Positions 25,761-34,338 of a stretch of DNA of 37,422 nucleotides are shown piece after piece. Each line of letters opens with the position of its first letter. The first letter of the stretch is position 1. Source of the DNA: CAZTAK01 sp964611585 (GTDB taxonomy: Bacteria; Pseudomonadota; Alphaproteobacteria; SHVP01); NCBI GenBank assembly GCA_964611585.1, contig CAZTAK010000022.1, positions 1-37,422 on the forward strand, given 5' to 3'. Both the position numbers and the translations under genes were made by a program. The notes below the pieces were generated by a model that worked only from the letters and a program-made list of their open reading frames with translations, had not been told where the DNA came from and searched no databases.

Positions 25761-26411
25761 TCACGCATCCTCGAGCATCAATTCGATCTGCCGCGCGACT
25801 TCGTCCGGATCGGCCCTGCCATTGACGGTCCTGAGGGTCCCTGCGGTCCGGTAGTAGTCCCGCAGGGGCTCCGTCTGGTCATGATAGACCTCCAAGCGGG
25901 CCCGCATGACTTCTTCGTTGTCGTCGCTGCGGCGCTCGAATTCCGTACTGCCGCAGGCGTCGCACACGCCCTCGACCTTGGGCCGACGAAAGCGTTCGTG
26001 ATAGCCGGCACCGCACCGGGCGCAGGTGAAACGTCCGGTTACTCGTTCGACGAGAAAATCATCGTCCACCTGCAACTCGATAACAATATCGAGCGCCAGC
26101 TTCTTCTGCCTCAACATCCGGTCCACCGCGTCGGCCTGGGCCGCGTTGCGCGGCACCCCGTCGAGGATGAACCCCTGGCACGGCGCCAGCGATTCGAGAC
26201 GCTCGGAAATCAGGTCGACGACGATCTCGTCGGGCACCAGTTCGCCGGCATCGTAGATCGGCTTGGCACGGCGGCCGATTTCGGTGCCCGTGGTCATCGC
26301 CTCACGCAGCATGTCGCCGGTGGAGAGTTGCACCATGCCGCGCGCTTCCACAAGCCGCTGCGCCTGAGTGCCCTTGCCGGCCCCTGGCGGGCCCAGCAGG
26401 ATCAAGTTCAT
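25761..26411 (-). CDS. adk: Adenylate kinase (zinc-type lid)
   Basis: 216 residues. P-loop GPPGAGKGTQA (7-17), AMP-site text QLSTGDMLREA and GFILDGVPRNAAQA, and the LID domain (about 122-160) with CARC...CDAC. The four cysteines indicate a bound structural metal, as in many alphaproteobacterial and Gram-positive enzymes and unlike E. coli. It converts ATP+AMP to 2 ADP. The start overlaps the secY stop by four bases (ATGA). Confidence 0.98.
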   Translation of the reverse strand: MNLILLGPPGAGKGTQAQRLVEARGMVQLSTGDMLREAMTTGTEIGRRAKPIYDAGELVPDEIVVDLISERLESLAPCQGFILDGVPRNAAQADAVDRMLRQKKLALDIVIELQVDDDFLVERVTGRFTCARCGAGYHERFRRPKVEGVCDACGSTEFERRSDDNEEVMRARLEVYHDQTEPLRDYYRTAGTLRTVNGRADPDEVARQIELMLEDA

Positions 26412-27751
26412 CGATTGTGGCCTCGCAATTTCGATTTCTTGATCAGGCCCTCGTATTGATGGGCAAGCAGATGAGATTGAATCTGCGTTACCGTGTCCAT
26501 CGATACCGTCACCACGATCAGCAGCGACGTTCCGCCGAAGTAAAACGGTACCGCGAACCGCGATATCAGGATTTCCGGCAGGACCGCGACCGCGACCAGA
26601 TAGATCGATCCAACCACGGTAAGGCGGGTGAGGACGAAATCGAGAAACTCGGCCGTGTTCTTGCCCGGCCGTATGCCGGGAACGAAACCGCCGTATTTCT
26701 TCAGATTGTCGGCGGTATCGTTAGGGTTGAACACGATCGAAGTATAGAAAAAACAGAAGAATACGATTCCCGTCGCATAGAGCAGCAGATACCCGGGCTG
26801 TCCACGCCCCAGCAACGCGGTAATCGTGATCAGCCAATCCGGCCCGCCGGCACCGGAAAAGTTGGCCAGCGTAATCGGCAGCAGCAGCAGCGACGACGCG
26901 AAGATCACCGGTATCACGCCCGAGGTATTGAGCTTGAGCGGGATGTGGGAGCTTTCGCCGCCATACATCTTGTTGCCCATCTGGCGCTTGGGATACTGCA
27001 CCAGTATTCGCCGCTGAGCGCGTTCGATGAACACGATAAAGGCAATTACCGCCACCACCATCACGATCATGAACAGGATAAAGACCGGAGACAGCGCCCC
27101 GGTACGGCCGAGTTCGAGCGTCGTTACCAGCGCCGTCGGCAAGTTGGCGACGATGCCGGCGAAGATTATCAGCGATATTCCGTTGCCAACCCCGCGCGCC
27201 GTCACCTGTTCGCCCAGCCACATCAGGAAAACGGTGCCCGCAGTCAACGTGATGACGGTGGTTACACGGAAGAACAACCCGGGATCGAACACGGCCGAAC
27301 CGGCCGAGGTCTGCATACTTTCGAGACCAACCGCAATCGCCCACGCTTGCAACGCCGCCAGCGCCACGGTGCCGTAGCGGGTGTACTGGTTGATCTTTTT
27401 GCGCCCCGATTCGCCTTCCTTCTTCATCGCCTCGAACTTGGGCGACACCGCGGTCAACAGTTGCATGATGATCGAGGCTGAGATGTAGGGAAGGATGTTG
27501 AGAGCGAAAATCGTCATCCGCCCCAGCGCGCCGCCCGCGAAGACGTCGAACATTCCCAGAATTCCGCTTTGGTTTTGCTGGAAGATGTCCCGCATGACGA
27601 TCGGGTCTATGCCCGGAATCGGGATGTAGGTGCCGAGGCGATAAATGACGAGCGCCCCCAGCGTGAACCAGAGGCGTTTCTTCAGGTCCGTCGCCTTGGC
27701 AAAGGCGCCGAGGTTGATGTTGCTGGCGAGTTGTTCAGCAGCCGAGGCCAT
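26408..27751 (-). CDS. secY: Preprotein translocase subunit SecY
   Basis: 447 residues with ten membrane helices. Recognisable segments are RLGTYIPIPGID, the plug region FAGGALGRMTIFALNILPYISASIIMQL, KEGESGRKKINQYTRYGT, LIIFAGIVANLP, RRILVQYPKRQMG, SHIPLKLNTSGVIPVIFASSLLLLP, the basic cytoplasmic loop KKYGGFVPGIRPGKNTAEFLD and the C-terminal YEGLIKKSKLRGHNR. SecY is the protein-conducting channel of the inner membrane. It begins 6 bases after rplO and is coupled to adk. Confidence 0.99.
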   Translation of the reverse strand: MASAAEQLASNINLGAFAKATDLKKRLWFTLGALVIYRLGTYIPIPGIDPIVMRDIFQQNQSGILGMFDVFAGGALGRMTIFALNILPYISASIIMQLLTAVSPKFEAMKKEGESGRKKINQYTRYGTVALAALQAWAIAVGLESMQTSAGSAVFDPGLFFRVTTVITLTAGTVFLMWLGEQVTARGVGNGISLIIFAGIVANLPTALVTTLELGRTGALSPVFILFMIVMVVAVIAFIVFIERAQRRILVQYPKRQMGNKMYGGESSHIPLKLNTSGVIPVIFASSLLLLPITLANFSGAGGPDWLITITALLGRGQPGYLLLYATGIVFFCFFYTSIVFNPNDTADNLKKYGGFVPGIRPGKNTAEFLDFVLTRLTVVGSIYLVAVAVLPEILISRFAVPFYFGGTSLLIVVTVSMDTVTQIQSHLLAHQYEGLIKKSKLRGHNR

Positions 27752-27757
27752 GACTGC

Positions 27758-28312
27758 CTAACCGGCTTTGGGAGCCGGAGACGCCTTGTTGCCGCCGGCG
27801 GCGAACTTGGATTTCGGCGCCCTGCCCTTTTTGGTCGACTTGTCCCGCCGCGGCGGCGCCAGCAGTGTGATCTTGCCGCCCGCCTTTTCGACCGCGGCAA
27901 TGGCGGCCTTCGACGCGCCGTGCACTTCGACCGTAACCTTGGCCGAGAGCTCGCCCTGACCGAGCAACCGCACCCCGTCGAGGGCGCGCCGGACGAGTCC
28001 GCTTTCGACCAGCACCGCGGCCGTCACCGTCACGGCAGCATCGAGCTTGCCGGCATCGATCGCGGCCTGCAGGCGGCCGACGTTGACGACGCTCAGGCGC
28101 TTGCGAAAAATATTGTGGAAGCCGCGCTTGGGCAGGCGCCGCGTAATCGGCATTTGCCCGCCCTCGAAACCCTTGATGGCGACGCCCGAGCGCGATTTCT
28201 GGCCCTTATGGCCACGCCCCGAGGTCTTGCCTCGGCCCGCGCTCATGCCGCGGCCGGGTCGGCTGCGCGCTTTCCTGGATCCGTCGCGGTCGGATAATTG
28301 ATTGAGGTTCAT
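27758..28312 (-). CDS. rplO: 50S ribosomal protein uL15
   Basis: 184 residues. MNLNQLSDRDGSRKARSRPGRGMSAGRGKTSGRGHKGQKSRSG-type Gly/Arg-rich N-terminus and the motif FEGGQMPITRRLPKRGF are specific to uL15. The C-terminal 30 residues are an extra Lys/Ala/Pro-rich tail compared with the 144-residue E. coli protein. It follows rpmD after 51 bases. Confidence 0.98.
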   Translation of the reverse strand: MNLNQLSDRDGSRKARSRPGRGMSAGRGKTSGRGHKGQKSRSGVAIKGFEGGQMPITRRLPKRGFHNIFRKRLSVVNVGRLQAAIDAGKLDAAVTVTAAVLVESGLVRRALDGVRLLGQGELSAKVTVEVHGASKAAIAAVEKAGGKITLLAPPRRDKSTKKGRAPKSKFAAGGNKASPAPKAG

Positions 28313-28363
28313 GATTCGTCTCGTCCGTTGGGCCGGCGCCGCTTGCCCAATTGCAAACTCGGG

Positions 28364-28564
28364 TCAGTCCGCCGCTTCGCCTTTGACCCGCACCAAATGT
28401 CTTACCTTGTCTATCATGCCGCGCACCGCGGCCGTGTCCTCTAGCTCGCGCGTGCGGCCAATCTTGTTGAGGCCAAGCCCGATCAGGGTCTGGCGCTGAT
28501 CGCCGCGGCGCCCAATCGGGCTGCCGGTCTGGATTACGATGACGGTTTTCTGTTCCGCGCTCAT
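28364..28564 (-). CDS. rpmD: 50S ribosomal protein uL30
   Basis: 66 residues. VIVIQTGSPIGRRGDQRQTLIGLGLNKIGRTRELEDTAAVRGMIDKVRHLVRV is a complete uL30 core. The ATG overlaps the rpsE stop by four bases (ATGA), as expected for coupled translation in the spc operon. Confidence 0.97.
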   Translation of the reverse strand: MSAEQKTVIVIQTGSPIGRRGDQRQTLIGLGLNKIGRTRELEDTAAVRGMIDKVRHLVRVKGEAAD

Positions 28565-29118
28565 GCCTCGGCCTCTGTATCCGCCGTTTCGCCCTCTCCC
28601 TTGCGGCGCCCAAGTATCTCGCCGATCTTCTTGCTACGGCGCGCCGCCACCGAACGTGGCGACATCATATTCTCAAGGGCGGCGAATGTAGCCTTCAACA
28701 TATTGTGCGGGTTCGAGGTGCCGATCGATTTGGTCACGACATCCTGTACGCCGAGCGTCTCGAAGATGGCGCGCATCGGCCCGCCGGCGATGATTCCAGT
28801 TCCGGGCGGTGCCGTCCGCAGCACCACGTGCCCGGCGCCGTAGCGCCCCTCGGTATCGTGGTGGAGCGTACGCCCTTCGCGCAGCGGCACCCGAATCATG
28901 TTGCGCTTGGCGGCCTCGGTCGCCTTGCGGATGGCCTCAGGCACTTCGCGCGCCTTGCCCTTGCCGAAGCCGACGCGGCCGCGCTGATCGCCCGCCACCA
29001 CGATGGCGGCAAAACCAAAACGCCGTCCGCCTTTTACAACTTTGGCGACACGGTTAATGCCGACGAGCTTGTCGACGAACTCGCTCTCGCCTCTGTCCAT
29101 TCCCGTATGCCGCGCCAT
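28561..29118 (-). CDS. rpsE: 30S ribosomal protein uS5
   Basis: 185 residues. FVDKLVGINRVAKVVKGGRRFGFAAIVV forms the dsRBD-like N domain with the loop that spectinomycin resistance mutations affect in other species; VGFGKGKAREVPEAIRKA, GTGIIAGGPMRAIFE and SIGTSNPHNMLKATFAAL complete it. A short Glu-rich tail follows. uS5 helps decoding accuracy and lines the mRNA entry channel. Confidence 0.98.
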   Translation of the reverse strand: MARHTGMDRGESEFVDKLVGINRVAKVVKGGRRFGFAAIVVAGDQRGRVGFGKGKAREVPEAIRKATEAAKRNMIRVPLREGRTLHHDTEGRYGAGHVVLRTAPPGTGIIAGGPMRAIFETLGVQDVVTKSIGTSNPHNMLKATFAALENMMSPRSVAARRSKKIGEILGRRKGEGETADTEAEA

Positions 29119-29156
29119 GTTCGATTGATTTCCTAGTTGTCCGTGTGGATGCCGGC

Positions 29157-29519
29157 CTAGAAGGACAGGCCGCCTTCGCGCGCCGCTTCGGCAAATGCCT
29201 TGACGCGTCCGTGAAACAGATACTCGCCCCGGTCGAACACCACTTTCTCGATTCCAGCCGCCTTTGCCCGTTCGGAAATCTTCCTGCCGACTTCCGCCGC
29301 CGCTTCTTTGTTGCTGCCGTTCTTGAGCGAGTCACGCATATCTTTTTCCAGCGACGATGCGGCGGCCAGTGTCCGGCCTGCGACGTCATCGATGATCTGC
29401 GCATAAAGGTGCTGATGCGAGCGGTGGACACTGAGCCGCGGCCGACCGTGCGCCACTTTCTTCAGACGCGCGCGGGTGCGCCGCTTGCGCCGCTTTGAGA
29501 GTGATCGAAAATCGGCCAT
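29157..29519 (-). CDS. rplR: 50S ribosomal protein uL18
   Basis: 120 residues. RRKRRTRARLKKVAHGRPRLSVHRSHQHLYAQIIDD and the C-terminal VVFDRGEYLFHGRVKAFAEAAREGGLSF are the uL18 pattern. It binds 5S rRNA in the central protuberance. It starts 2 bases after the rplF stop. Confidence 0.98.
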   Translation of the reverse strand: MADFRSLSKRRKRRTRARLKKVAHGRPRLSVHRSHQHLYAQIIDDVAGRTLAAASSLEKDMRDSLKNGSNKEAAAEVGRKISERAKAAGIEKVVFDRGEYLFHGRVKAFAEAAREGGLSF

Positions 29520-29521
29520 AG

Positions 29522-30055
29522 CTACTGCTTCTTTCCTTCCTTGCGGAAGACATATTCGCCGACGTAACGCACCCCCTTACCCTTGTAGGGTTCGGGTTTG
29601 CGGAACGCCCGGATCTCGGCCGCGACTTGGCCGACGCGTTGGCGGTCGATCCCCGACACCGCAATGGCGGTCGGAGTTTCGCATTTGATTTCAATGCCTT
29701 CGGGGATGGGGAAGCGAATCTCGTGACTGTATCCAAGGCTGAGAATCAGTTCCCGGCCCTGCAATTTGGCACGATAGCCGGTGCCGCGAATCTCGAGGCT
29801 GATAGAGAAACCCTCGGAGACGCCGGTCACCATGTTGTTCACCAGCGTGCGCTGCATGCCCCACATGTTGCGTCCGCGCCGGGTATCGGCCCGAAGGTTG
29901 ATCCAGAGCTTGTCGTCCTCGCGCACGGCCTCGACGTCATCGACCAGAGTCAGACTGAGCACACCCTTCGGCCCTTTGATCGAAACGTCCTGGCCCGACA
30001 GCTCGACGTCGATGCCGCTCGGGACCCTCACAGGAAGTTTGCCAATTCGTGACAT
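29522..30055 (-). CDS. rplF: 50S ribosomal protein uL6
   Basis: 177 residues, the family norm. MSRIGKLPVRVPSGIDVELSG begins the first of two related domains; QLQGRELILSLGYSHEIRFPIPEGI-like text and the C-terminal motif FRKPEPYKGKGVRY(V)GE are diagnostic. It sits near the factor-binding site of the large subunit. Confidence 0.98.
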   Translation of the reverse strand: MSRIGKLPVRVPSGIDVELSGQDVSIKGPKGVLSLTLVDDVEAVREDDKLWINLRADTRRGRNMWGMQRTLVNNMVTGVSEGFSISLEIRGTGYRAKLQGRELILSLGYSHEIRFPIPEGIEIKCETPTAIAVSGIDRQRVGQVAAEIRAFRKPEPYKGKGVRYVGEYVFRKEGKKQ

Positions 30056-30064
30056 GGTTCCGCC

Positions 30065-30463
30065 CTAGATCACGCTACACAAGACTTCGCCACCGACGTT
30101 CGCATCGCGGGCCCGGTTGTCCGACATGACGCCGCGCGGCGTCGACAGGATGGAAATGCCAAGACCGTTGCGGATGCGCGGCAGGTCCTTGATGCCTGAA
30201 TATATCCGGCACCCGGGCGTCGAAATGCGCTGGATTTCGCGAATCACCGGTTCGCCTTCGAAGTACTTAAGGTGGATCGTCAACTCCGGCTTGCCGATTT
30301 CGATTTCATTGCGTTCGAAATCGCGGATAAAGCCTTCTTCTTTCAGTACCTCAAGGACATTGGCGCGCAAATTCGAAGCCGGGCTCGTCACTTTGGAGAG
30401 ACGCGCCTGTTGGCCATTGCGAATTCGGGTCAGCAAGTCCCCGAGAGGATCCGTCATCGTCAT
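30065..30463 (-). CDS. rpsH: 30S ribosomal protein uS8
   Basis: 132 residues. TDPLGDLLTRIRNGQQA at the N end, VLKEEGFI, and the C-terminal GLGISILSTPRGVMSDNRARDANVGGEVLCSVI are characteristic. uS8 binds helix 21 of 16S rRNA and in E. coli also represses the spc operon. A second ATG two codons inside is an equally possible start; AGAGG favours the first. Confidence 0.98.
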   Translation of the reverse strand: MTMTDPLGDLLTRIRNGQQARLSKVTSPASNLRANVLEVLKEEGFIRDFERNEIEIGKPELTIHLKYFEGEPVIREIQRISTPGCRIYSGIKDLPRIRNGLGISILSTPRGVMSDNRARDANVGGEVLCSVI

Positions 30464-30473
30464 GCGTGGCCTC

Positions 30474-30779
30474 TTACCAGCTCGATTTAACCATGCCCGG
30501 GATCTGCCCGGACGACGCGAGTTCGCGCAATGCGATCCGCGAGATTCTCATTTTTCGATAATTGCCTCTCGGACGCCCGGACAACTCACATCGGTTCCGG
30601 ATGCGCGAGGGCGCCGAGTTCCGCGGCAGCTTGGCCAGTTTCAACCGCGCCGCGAAACGTTCTTCTTGGGGCAACGATTCGTCGCGCGCAATCGCCTTGA
30701 GGCGCACGCGCCGTTCCGCATACCGCGCCGCCAATTTTCGGCGGCGGTTGTTCTTTTCGATCGCGCTCTTCTTCGCCAT
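30474..30779 (-). CDS. rpsN: 30S ribosomal protein uS14 (zinc-independent type)
   Basis: 101 residues. MAKKSAIEKNNRRRKLAARYAERR and the C-terminal RNRCELSGRPRGNYRKMRISRIALRELASSGQIPGMVKSSW are typical of the long uS14 form. Only one Cys remains where the short form has the zinc-binding CxxC pairs, so it should fold without zinc. Confidence 0.98.
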   Translation of the reverse strand: MAKKSAIEKNNRRRKLAARYAERRVRLKAIARDESLPQEERFAARLKLAKLPRNSAPSRIRNRCELSGRPRGNYRKMRISRIALRELASSGQIPGMVKSSW

Positions 30780-30812
30780 TTCGTCTCCTGTTGCCGCTCT
30801 GCCGTCGGCCGC

Positions 30813-31379
30813 CTAATGGACCTCGAACGGTATGCCAAAGCGGGCAAGAAGTTCTTTCGCCTCGGCGTCGTTGTCCGCCGATGTGACGATCACCACATCA
30901 AGGCCGCGGATGCTTTCGACCTTGTCGTAATCGATCTCCGGAAAAATGATGTGTTCGCGGATGCCCATCGCAAAGTTGCCGCGACCATCGAAACTACGCG
31001 CCGAAACGCCACGGAAATCGCGCACGCGCGGCAGGGCAATCGTAATCAGCCGGTCGAGGAACTCGTACATGCGCTGGCGTCTGAGCGTTACCTTGCAACC
31101 GACCGCCATGCCCTCACGCAGCTTGAAATTTGAAATCGACCTCTTGGCGCGGCGCACCACCGCCTTCTGGCCTGCAATCAACGTAAGGTCGTTAAGGGCC
31201 GCGCCGATTTTCTTGCTGTCCACGGCCGCTTCGCCCACCCCCATATTGAGGACGATCTTTTCGATGCGCGGCACCTGGGACTGGTTGCGATAACCAAATT
31301 TTTCGATCACCGCAGGCCGCACCACCTCTTCGTAGTGTTCGCGCATGCGTGTCATCGCCGGTTGCGTCGATTCAGACAT
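30813..31379 (-). CDS. rplE: 50S ribosomal protein uL5
   Basis: 188 residues. EHYEEVVRPAVIEKFGYRNQSQVPRIEKIVLNMGVGEA, AKRSISNFKLREGMAVGCKVTLRRQRMYEFLDRLI and NFAMGIREHIIFPEIDYDKV make uL5 certain. It binds 5S rRNA and contacts P-site tRNA. The start codon lies within the last 8 bases of rplX (ATGTCTGA), a tight translational overlap. Confidence 0.98.
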   Translation of the reverse strand: MSESTQPAMTRMREHYEEVVRPAVIEKFGYRNQSQVPRIEKIVLNMGVGEAAVDSKKIGAALNDLTLIAGQKAVVRRAKRSISNFKLREGMAVGCKVTLRRQRMYEFLDRLITIALPRVRDFRGVSARSFDGRGNFAMGIREHIIFPEIDYDKVESIRGLDVVIVTSADNDAEAKELLARFGIPFEVH

Positions 31380-31689
31380 CGATTACCTCGCCCGATACGC
31401 GCGCTACGCGCACCTTCTTTCCGTCCTTCAGGGTCGTGTAGCCGACCCGGGTCGTCGCCCCCGATTTCGGGTCCACGAGGCCCAGGTTCGAGAGATGGAT
31501 CGTCAGTTCGATCGCCTTGATCCCGCCCGCATCGGTCTGGGTCGGGCGCGTATGCCGTTTGGCCAGATTGACTCCCTGAACCACGGCACGGTTCCTCTTC
31601 GGGTCGACCTTCAGCACCGTGCCCTTCTTGCCCTTGTCGCGGCCGGTGCGCACGATCACCGTATCGCCCTTGCGGATCTTGGCGGCCAC
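31372..31689 (-). CDS. rplX: 50S ribosomal protein uL24
   Basis: 105 residues. AAKIRKGDTVIVRTGRDKGKKGTVLKVDPKRNRAVVQGVNL is the KOW motif of uL24, an early assembly initiator. The start is GTG and shares its first base with the rplN stop (TAGTG). Confidence 0.98.
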   Translation of the reverse strand: MAAKIRKGDTVIVRTGRDKGKKGTVLKVDPKRNRAVVQGVNLAKRHTRPTQTDAGGIKAIELTIHLSNLGLVDPKSGATTRVGYTTLKDGKKVRVARVSGEVIDV

Positions 31690-32057
31690 TACAGCACCTC
31701 CGGCGCGAGCGAAATGATTTTCATTTGCTTGCGGCTGCGCAATTCGCGGGTGACCGGGCCGAAAATGCGGGTGCCGATGGGTTCACCCTGGGGCGTAATC
31801 AGCACCGCGGCGTTGCGGTCGAAGCGGATCGCGCTGCCGTCCGAGCGGCGGATTTCCTTGGCTGTGCGGACGACGACAGCGCGGTGGATCTCGCCCTTCT
31901 TGACGCGGCCGCGCGGGATCACCTCCTTCACGGTGACGACGATGATATCGCCCACCGAGGCCGAGCGCCGTTTCGACCCGCCCAGGACCTTGATGCACTG
32001 CACCCGCCGCGCGCCGGAATTATCGGCCACTTCGAGATTGGTTTCCGCTTGAATCAT
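31689..32057 (-). CDS. rplN: 50S ribosomal protein uL14
   Basis: 122 residues, exactly the bacterial norm. MIQAETNLEVADNSGARRVQCIKVLGGSKRRSASVGDII and GTRIFGPVTRELRSRKQMKIISLAPEVL are diagnostic. It lies near the subunit interface and forms intersubunit bridges. Confidence 0.99.
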   Translation of the reverse strand: MIQAETNLEVADNSGARRVQCIKVLGGSKRRSASVGDIIVVTVKEVIPRGRVKKGEIHRAVVVRTAKEIRRSDGSAIRFDRNAAVLITPQGEPIGTRIFGPVTRELRSRKQMKIISLAPEVL

Positions 32058-32084
32058 GTTCGATCAACCACATATTTGCCGGCG

Positions 32085-32324
32085 CTAGACGCGGGCCTCG
32101 CCGACCGCTTCCCAAGTCTTCTTTTTCGAGATCGGCGCGCATTCCCGAATTTCGACTCTGTCGCCGACCTTGAACCGGTTTTCCGCATCGTGGGCGTGAT
32201 ACTTTTTCGAACGCCGGATAAATTTCTTGTACAGCGGATGGCGCACGCGCCGCTCGACCCGGACGACAATGGTCTTTTCGCCCGAGTTGCTGATCACGAC
32301 ACCGTTGAGCACGCGTTTTGGCAT
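32085..32324 (-). CDS. rpsQ: 30S ribosomal protein uS17
   Basis: 79 residues from ATG 32322-32324. MPKRVLNGVVISNSGEKTIVVRVERRVRHPLYKKFIRRSKKYHAHD and GDRVEIRECAPISKKKTW are uS17. The frame is open further upstream to 32489 but that part overlaps rpmC and has no Shine-Dalgarno. Confidence 0.98.
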   Translation of the reverse strand: MPKRVLNGVVISNSGEKTIVVRVERRVRHPLYKKFIRRSKKYHAHDAENRFKVGDRVEIRECAPISKKKTWEAVGEARV

Positions 32325-32343
32325 TCGTTCGCTCCCTGGGCGC

Positions 32344-32544
32344 CTAAGCGGCGCCGGTCTCCGATTGCGCGCGCAGTACGGTCTTGATGCGGGCAATGTT
32401 GCGCCGTACCATACGCACGCGCGCGGTGTTCTCGAGTTGGCCCGAGGCTCTCTGAAAACGCAGGTTGAACGCCTCCTTGCGCAACGCAAGGAGATCGTCC
32501 TTGAGCTGGTCAGGCGTTTTGGTGCGCAAGTCTTCCGCCTTCAT
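32344..32544 (-). CDS. rpmC: 50S ribosomal protein uL29
   Basis: 66 residues. MKAEDLRTKTPDQLKDDLLALRKEAFNLRFQRASGQLENTARVRMVRRNIARIKTVL is the two-helix uL29 hairpin found at the peptide exit tunnel, where SRP and trigger factor dock. AGGGG lies 6 bases before the chosen ATG; an ATG two codons earlier (32550) would touch that same AGGGG and is less likely. Confidence 0.97.
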   Translation of the reverse strand: MKAEDLRTKTPDQLKDDLLALRKEAFNLRFQRASGQLENTARVRMVRRNIARIKTVLRAQSETGAA

Positions 32545-32553
32545 CGCCATCCC

Positions 32554-32967
32554 CTAGTTGCCCACGCGGCTGACAATCCGGGTCTTGACCGGAAGTTTGG
32601 CGGCGCCGCGTTCAAACGCCTCTTGCGCCACGGTGGCCGACACGCCGTCGACCTCGAACATGATGCGCCCGGGTTTGACCCGGCACATCCAGTACTCGGG
32701 CGAGCCTTTGCCCTTGCCCATGCGCACCTCGGTCGGCTTGGCGCTGACCGGGACATCGGGAAACAGCCGGATCCAGACCCTTCCTGTGCGTTTCATGTGG
32801 CGCGTAATGGCGCGGCGGCAAGCCTCGATCTGGCGCGCCGTCAGCCGGCCGGGCGTTACCGCCTTGAGGCCGTAGGCGCCGAAATTCAGCGTCGTCCCGC
32901 CCTTGGCAAGGCCATGAATGCGGCCTTTGTGCGCCTTGCGGTATTTGGTTCTTTTGGGACTGAGCAT
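32554..32967 (-). CDS. rplP: 50S ribosomal protein uL16
   Basis: 137 residues. MLSPKRTKYRKAHKGRIHGLAKGGTTLNFGAYGLKA and RVWIRLFPDVPVSAKPTEVRMGKGKGSPEYWMCRVKPGR match uL16, which positions A-site tRNA. The conserved Arg targeted by the YcfD hydroxylase in E. coli lies in the RMGKGKG region. Confidence 0.98.
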   Translation of the reverse strand: MLSPKRTKYRKAHKGRIHGLAKGGTTLNFGAYGLKAVTPGRLTARQIEACRRAITRHMKRTGRVWIRLFPDVPVSAKPTEVRMGKGKGSPEYWMCRVKPGRIMFEVDGVSATVAQEAFERGAAKLPVKTRIVSRVGN

Positions 32968-32985
32968 CGGTCGATCCTGTGGCGC

Positions 32986-33669
32986 CTAACGGCCGCCCTG
33001 CTGTTGCAAGTCCGACAGGCGTTTGTCTCTGGCCATCGGGTCGTGGGCCATGACCTCGCCGGTGAACACCCACACCTTGACGCCGCAGGTGCCATAGGCG
33101 GTCTTGGCGGTGGCCTCGCCATAGTCGATGTCGGCGCGCAATGTGTGCAGCGGCACCCGGCCCTCGCGGTACCATTCGGTGCGCGCGATTTCGGCGCCGC
33201 CGAGGCGGCCGCCGCAGTTAATCCGGATGCCCTTGGCGCCGAGGCGCATCGCCGATTGCACGGCCCGCTTCATGGCGCGGCGGAAGGCGACCCGGCGTTC
33301 GAGTTGCTGGGAAATGTTTTCGGCCACCAGCTTGGCGTCGATTTCGGGCTTGCGGATTTCGACGATGTTCAGGTGCAATTCCGAATCGGTCATCCGCGCG
33401 AGTTCGGTGCGCAGCCTTTCGATGTCGACTCCCTTGCGGCCGATCACCACGCCCGGCCGGGCCGTGTGAATGGTGATGCGCGCTTTCTTGGCGGGGCGCT
33501 CGATAATGACCCGGCTGATGCCGGCCTTACTGAGTTTGTTCTCGATATGGCGGCGGATGCGCAGGTCCTCATGCAGCAGGTCGCCGTAGTCGCCGTCCGC
33601 GTACCAGCGCGAATCCCAGGTCCGGTTGATACCGAGGCGAAGCCCGATCGGATTGACTTTTTGACCCAT
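32986..33669 (-). CDS. rpsC: 30S ribosomal protein uS3
   Basis: 227 residues. MGQKVNPIGLRLGINRTWDSRWYADGDYG, the KH RNA-binding domain (about 40-110, HTARPGVVIGRKGVDIERLR) and the C-domain motif GAKGIRINCGGRLGGAEIARTEWYREGRVPLHTLRADIDYG are unmistakable. It lines the mRNA entry channel. Its ATG overlaps the rplV stop by one base (TAATG). Confidence 0.99.
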   Translation of the reverse strand: MGQKVNPIGLRLGINRTWDSRWYADGDYGDLLHEDLRIRRHIENKLSKAGISRVIIERPAKKARITIHTARPGVVIGRKGVDIERLRTELARMTDSELHLNIVEIRKPEIDAKLVAENISQQLERRVAFRRAMKRAVQSAMRLGAKGIRINCGGRLGGAEIARTEWYREGRVPLHTLRADIDYGEATAKTAYGTCGVKVWVFTGEVMAHDPMARDKRLSDLQQQGGR

Positions 33670-34049
33670 TACTCGGTCTCCTCGCGCTCGCGCACCACAA
33701 TGGTCAGGTGGCTGAACGGTTTACGGATTCTGCCGACGCGACCGCGCGCACGGGGACGAAAGCGCTTGATCACGAAGCTCTTGCCGACGGACGCTTCCGC
33801 CACCACGAGCTGATCGACGTCGAGCTGGTGGTTGTTTTCGGCGTTCGCGATTGCGCTCTGCAACGTCTTCTTGACGTCGCCGGCAATGCGGCGGCGCGAA
33901 AACGCCAATTCGGCCAGCGCCGCCTCGACCTTTTTTCCGCGGATGGTCGCGGCCACCAGATTGAGTTTTTGCGGACTCGTCCGAACCGAGCGTAGCACCG
34001 CGCGCGCCTCGTTGTCCGCTAGCCGGCGAGCTGCCGCCTGCTTTCCCAT
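33669..34049 (-). CDS. rplV: 50S ribosomal protein uL22
   Basis: 126 residues. RSVRTSPQKLNLVAATIRGKKVEAALAELAFSRRRIAGDVKKTLQSAIANAENNHQLD and the tunnel-loop segment VIKRFRPRARGRVGRIRKPFSHLTIVV are typical. The long beta hairpin reaches the exit tunnel. It overlaps rpsS by one base (TGATG). Confidence 0.98.
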   Translation of the reverse strand: MGKQAAARRLADNEARAVLRSVRTSPQKLNLVAATIRGKKVEAALAELAFSRRRIAGDVKKTLQSAIANAENNHQLDVDQLVVAEASVGKSFVIKRFRPRARGRVGRIRKPFSHLTIVVREREETE

Positions 34050-34327
34050 CAGTCTCTCTTCGCTTTCCTGTCGGCCGCATGCCCGGCAAACGTCCGGGTC
34101 GGCGAGAATTCGCCGAATTTGTGGCCGACCATGCTTTCGGTAACCATCACCGGGATGAACTTGCGACCGTTATAAACGCCGAAGGTCAGCCCCACGAATT
34201 GCGGCATAATGGTCGAGCGCCGCGACCAGATACGGATGATTTCCCTACGTCCGGTTTCGCGCGCCGACCCCGCCTTCTTCAAGACGTAGCCGTCAACGAA
34301 GGGTCCCTTCCAAACGGAACGAGCCAA
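34049..34327 (-). CDS. rpsS: 30S ribosomal protein uS19
   Basis: 92 residues. MARSVWKGPFVDGYVLKKA, IWSRRSTIMPQFVGLTFGVYNGRKFIPVMVTESMVGHKFGEFSPTRTFAGHAADRKAKR is a full uS19, partner of uS13 in the 30S head. It starts 11 bases after rplB. Confidence 0.99.
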   Translation of the reverse strand: MARSVWKGPFVDGYVLKKAGSARETGRREIIRIWSRRSTIMPQFVGLTFGVYNGRKFIPVMVTESMVGHKFGEFSPTRTFAGHAADRKAKRD

Positions 34328-34338
34328 ACTTTCTCTCC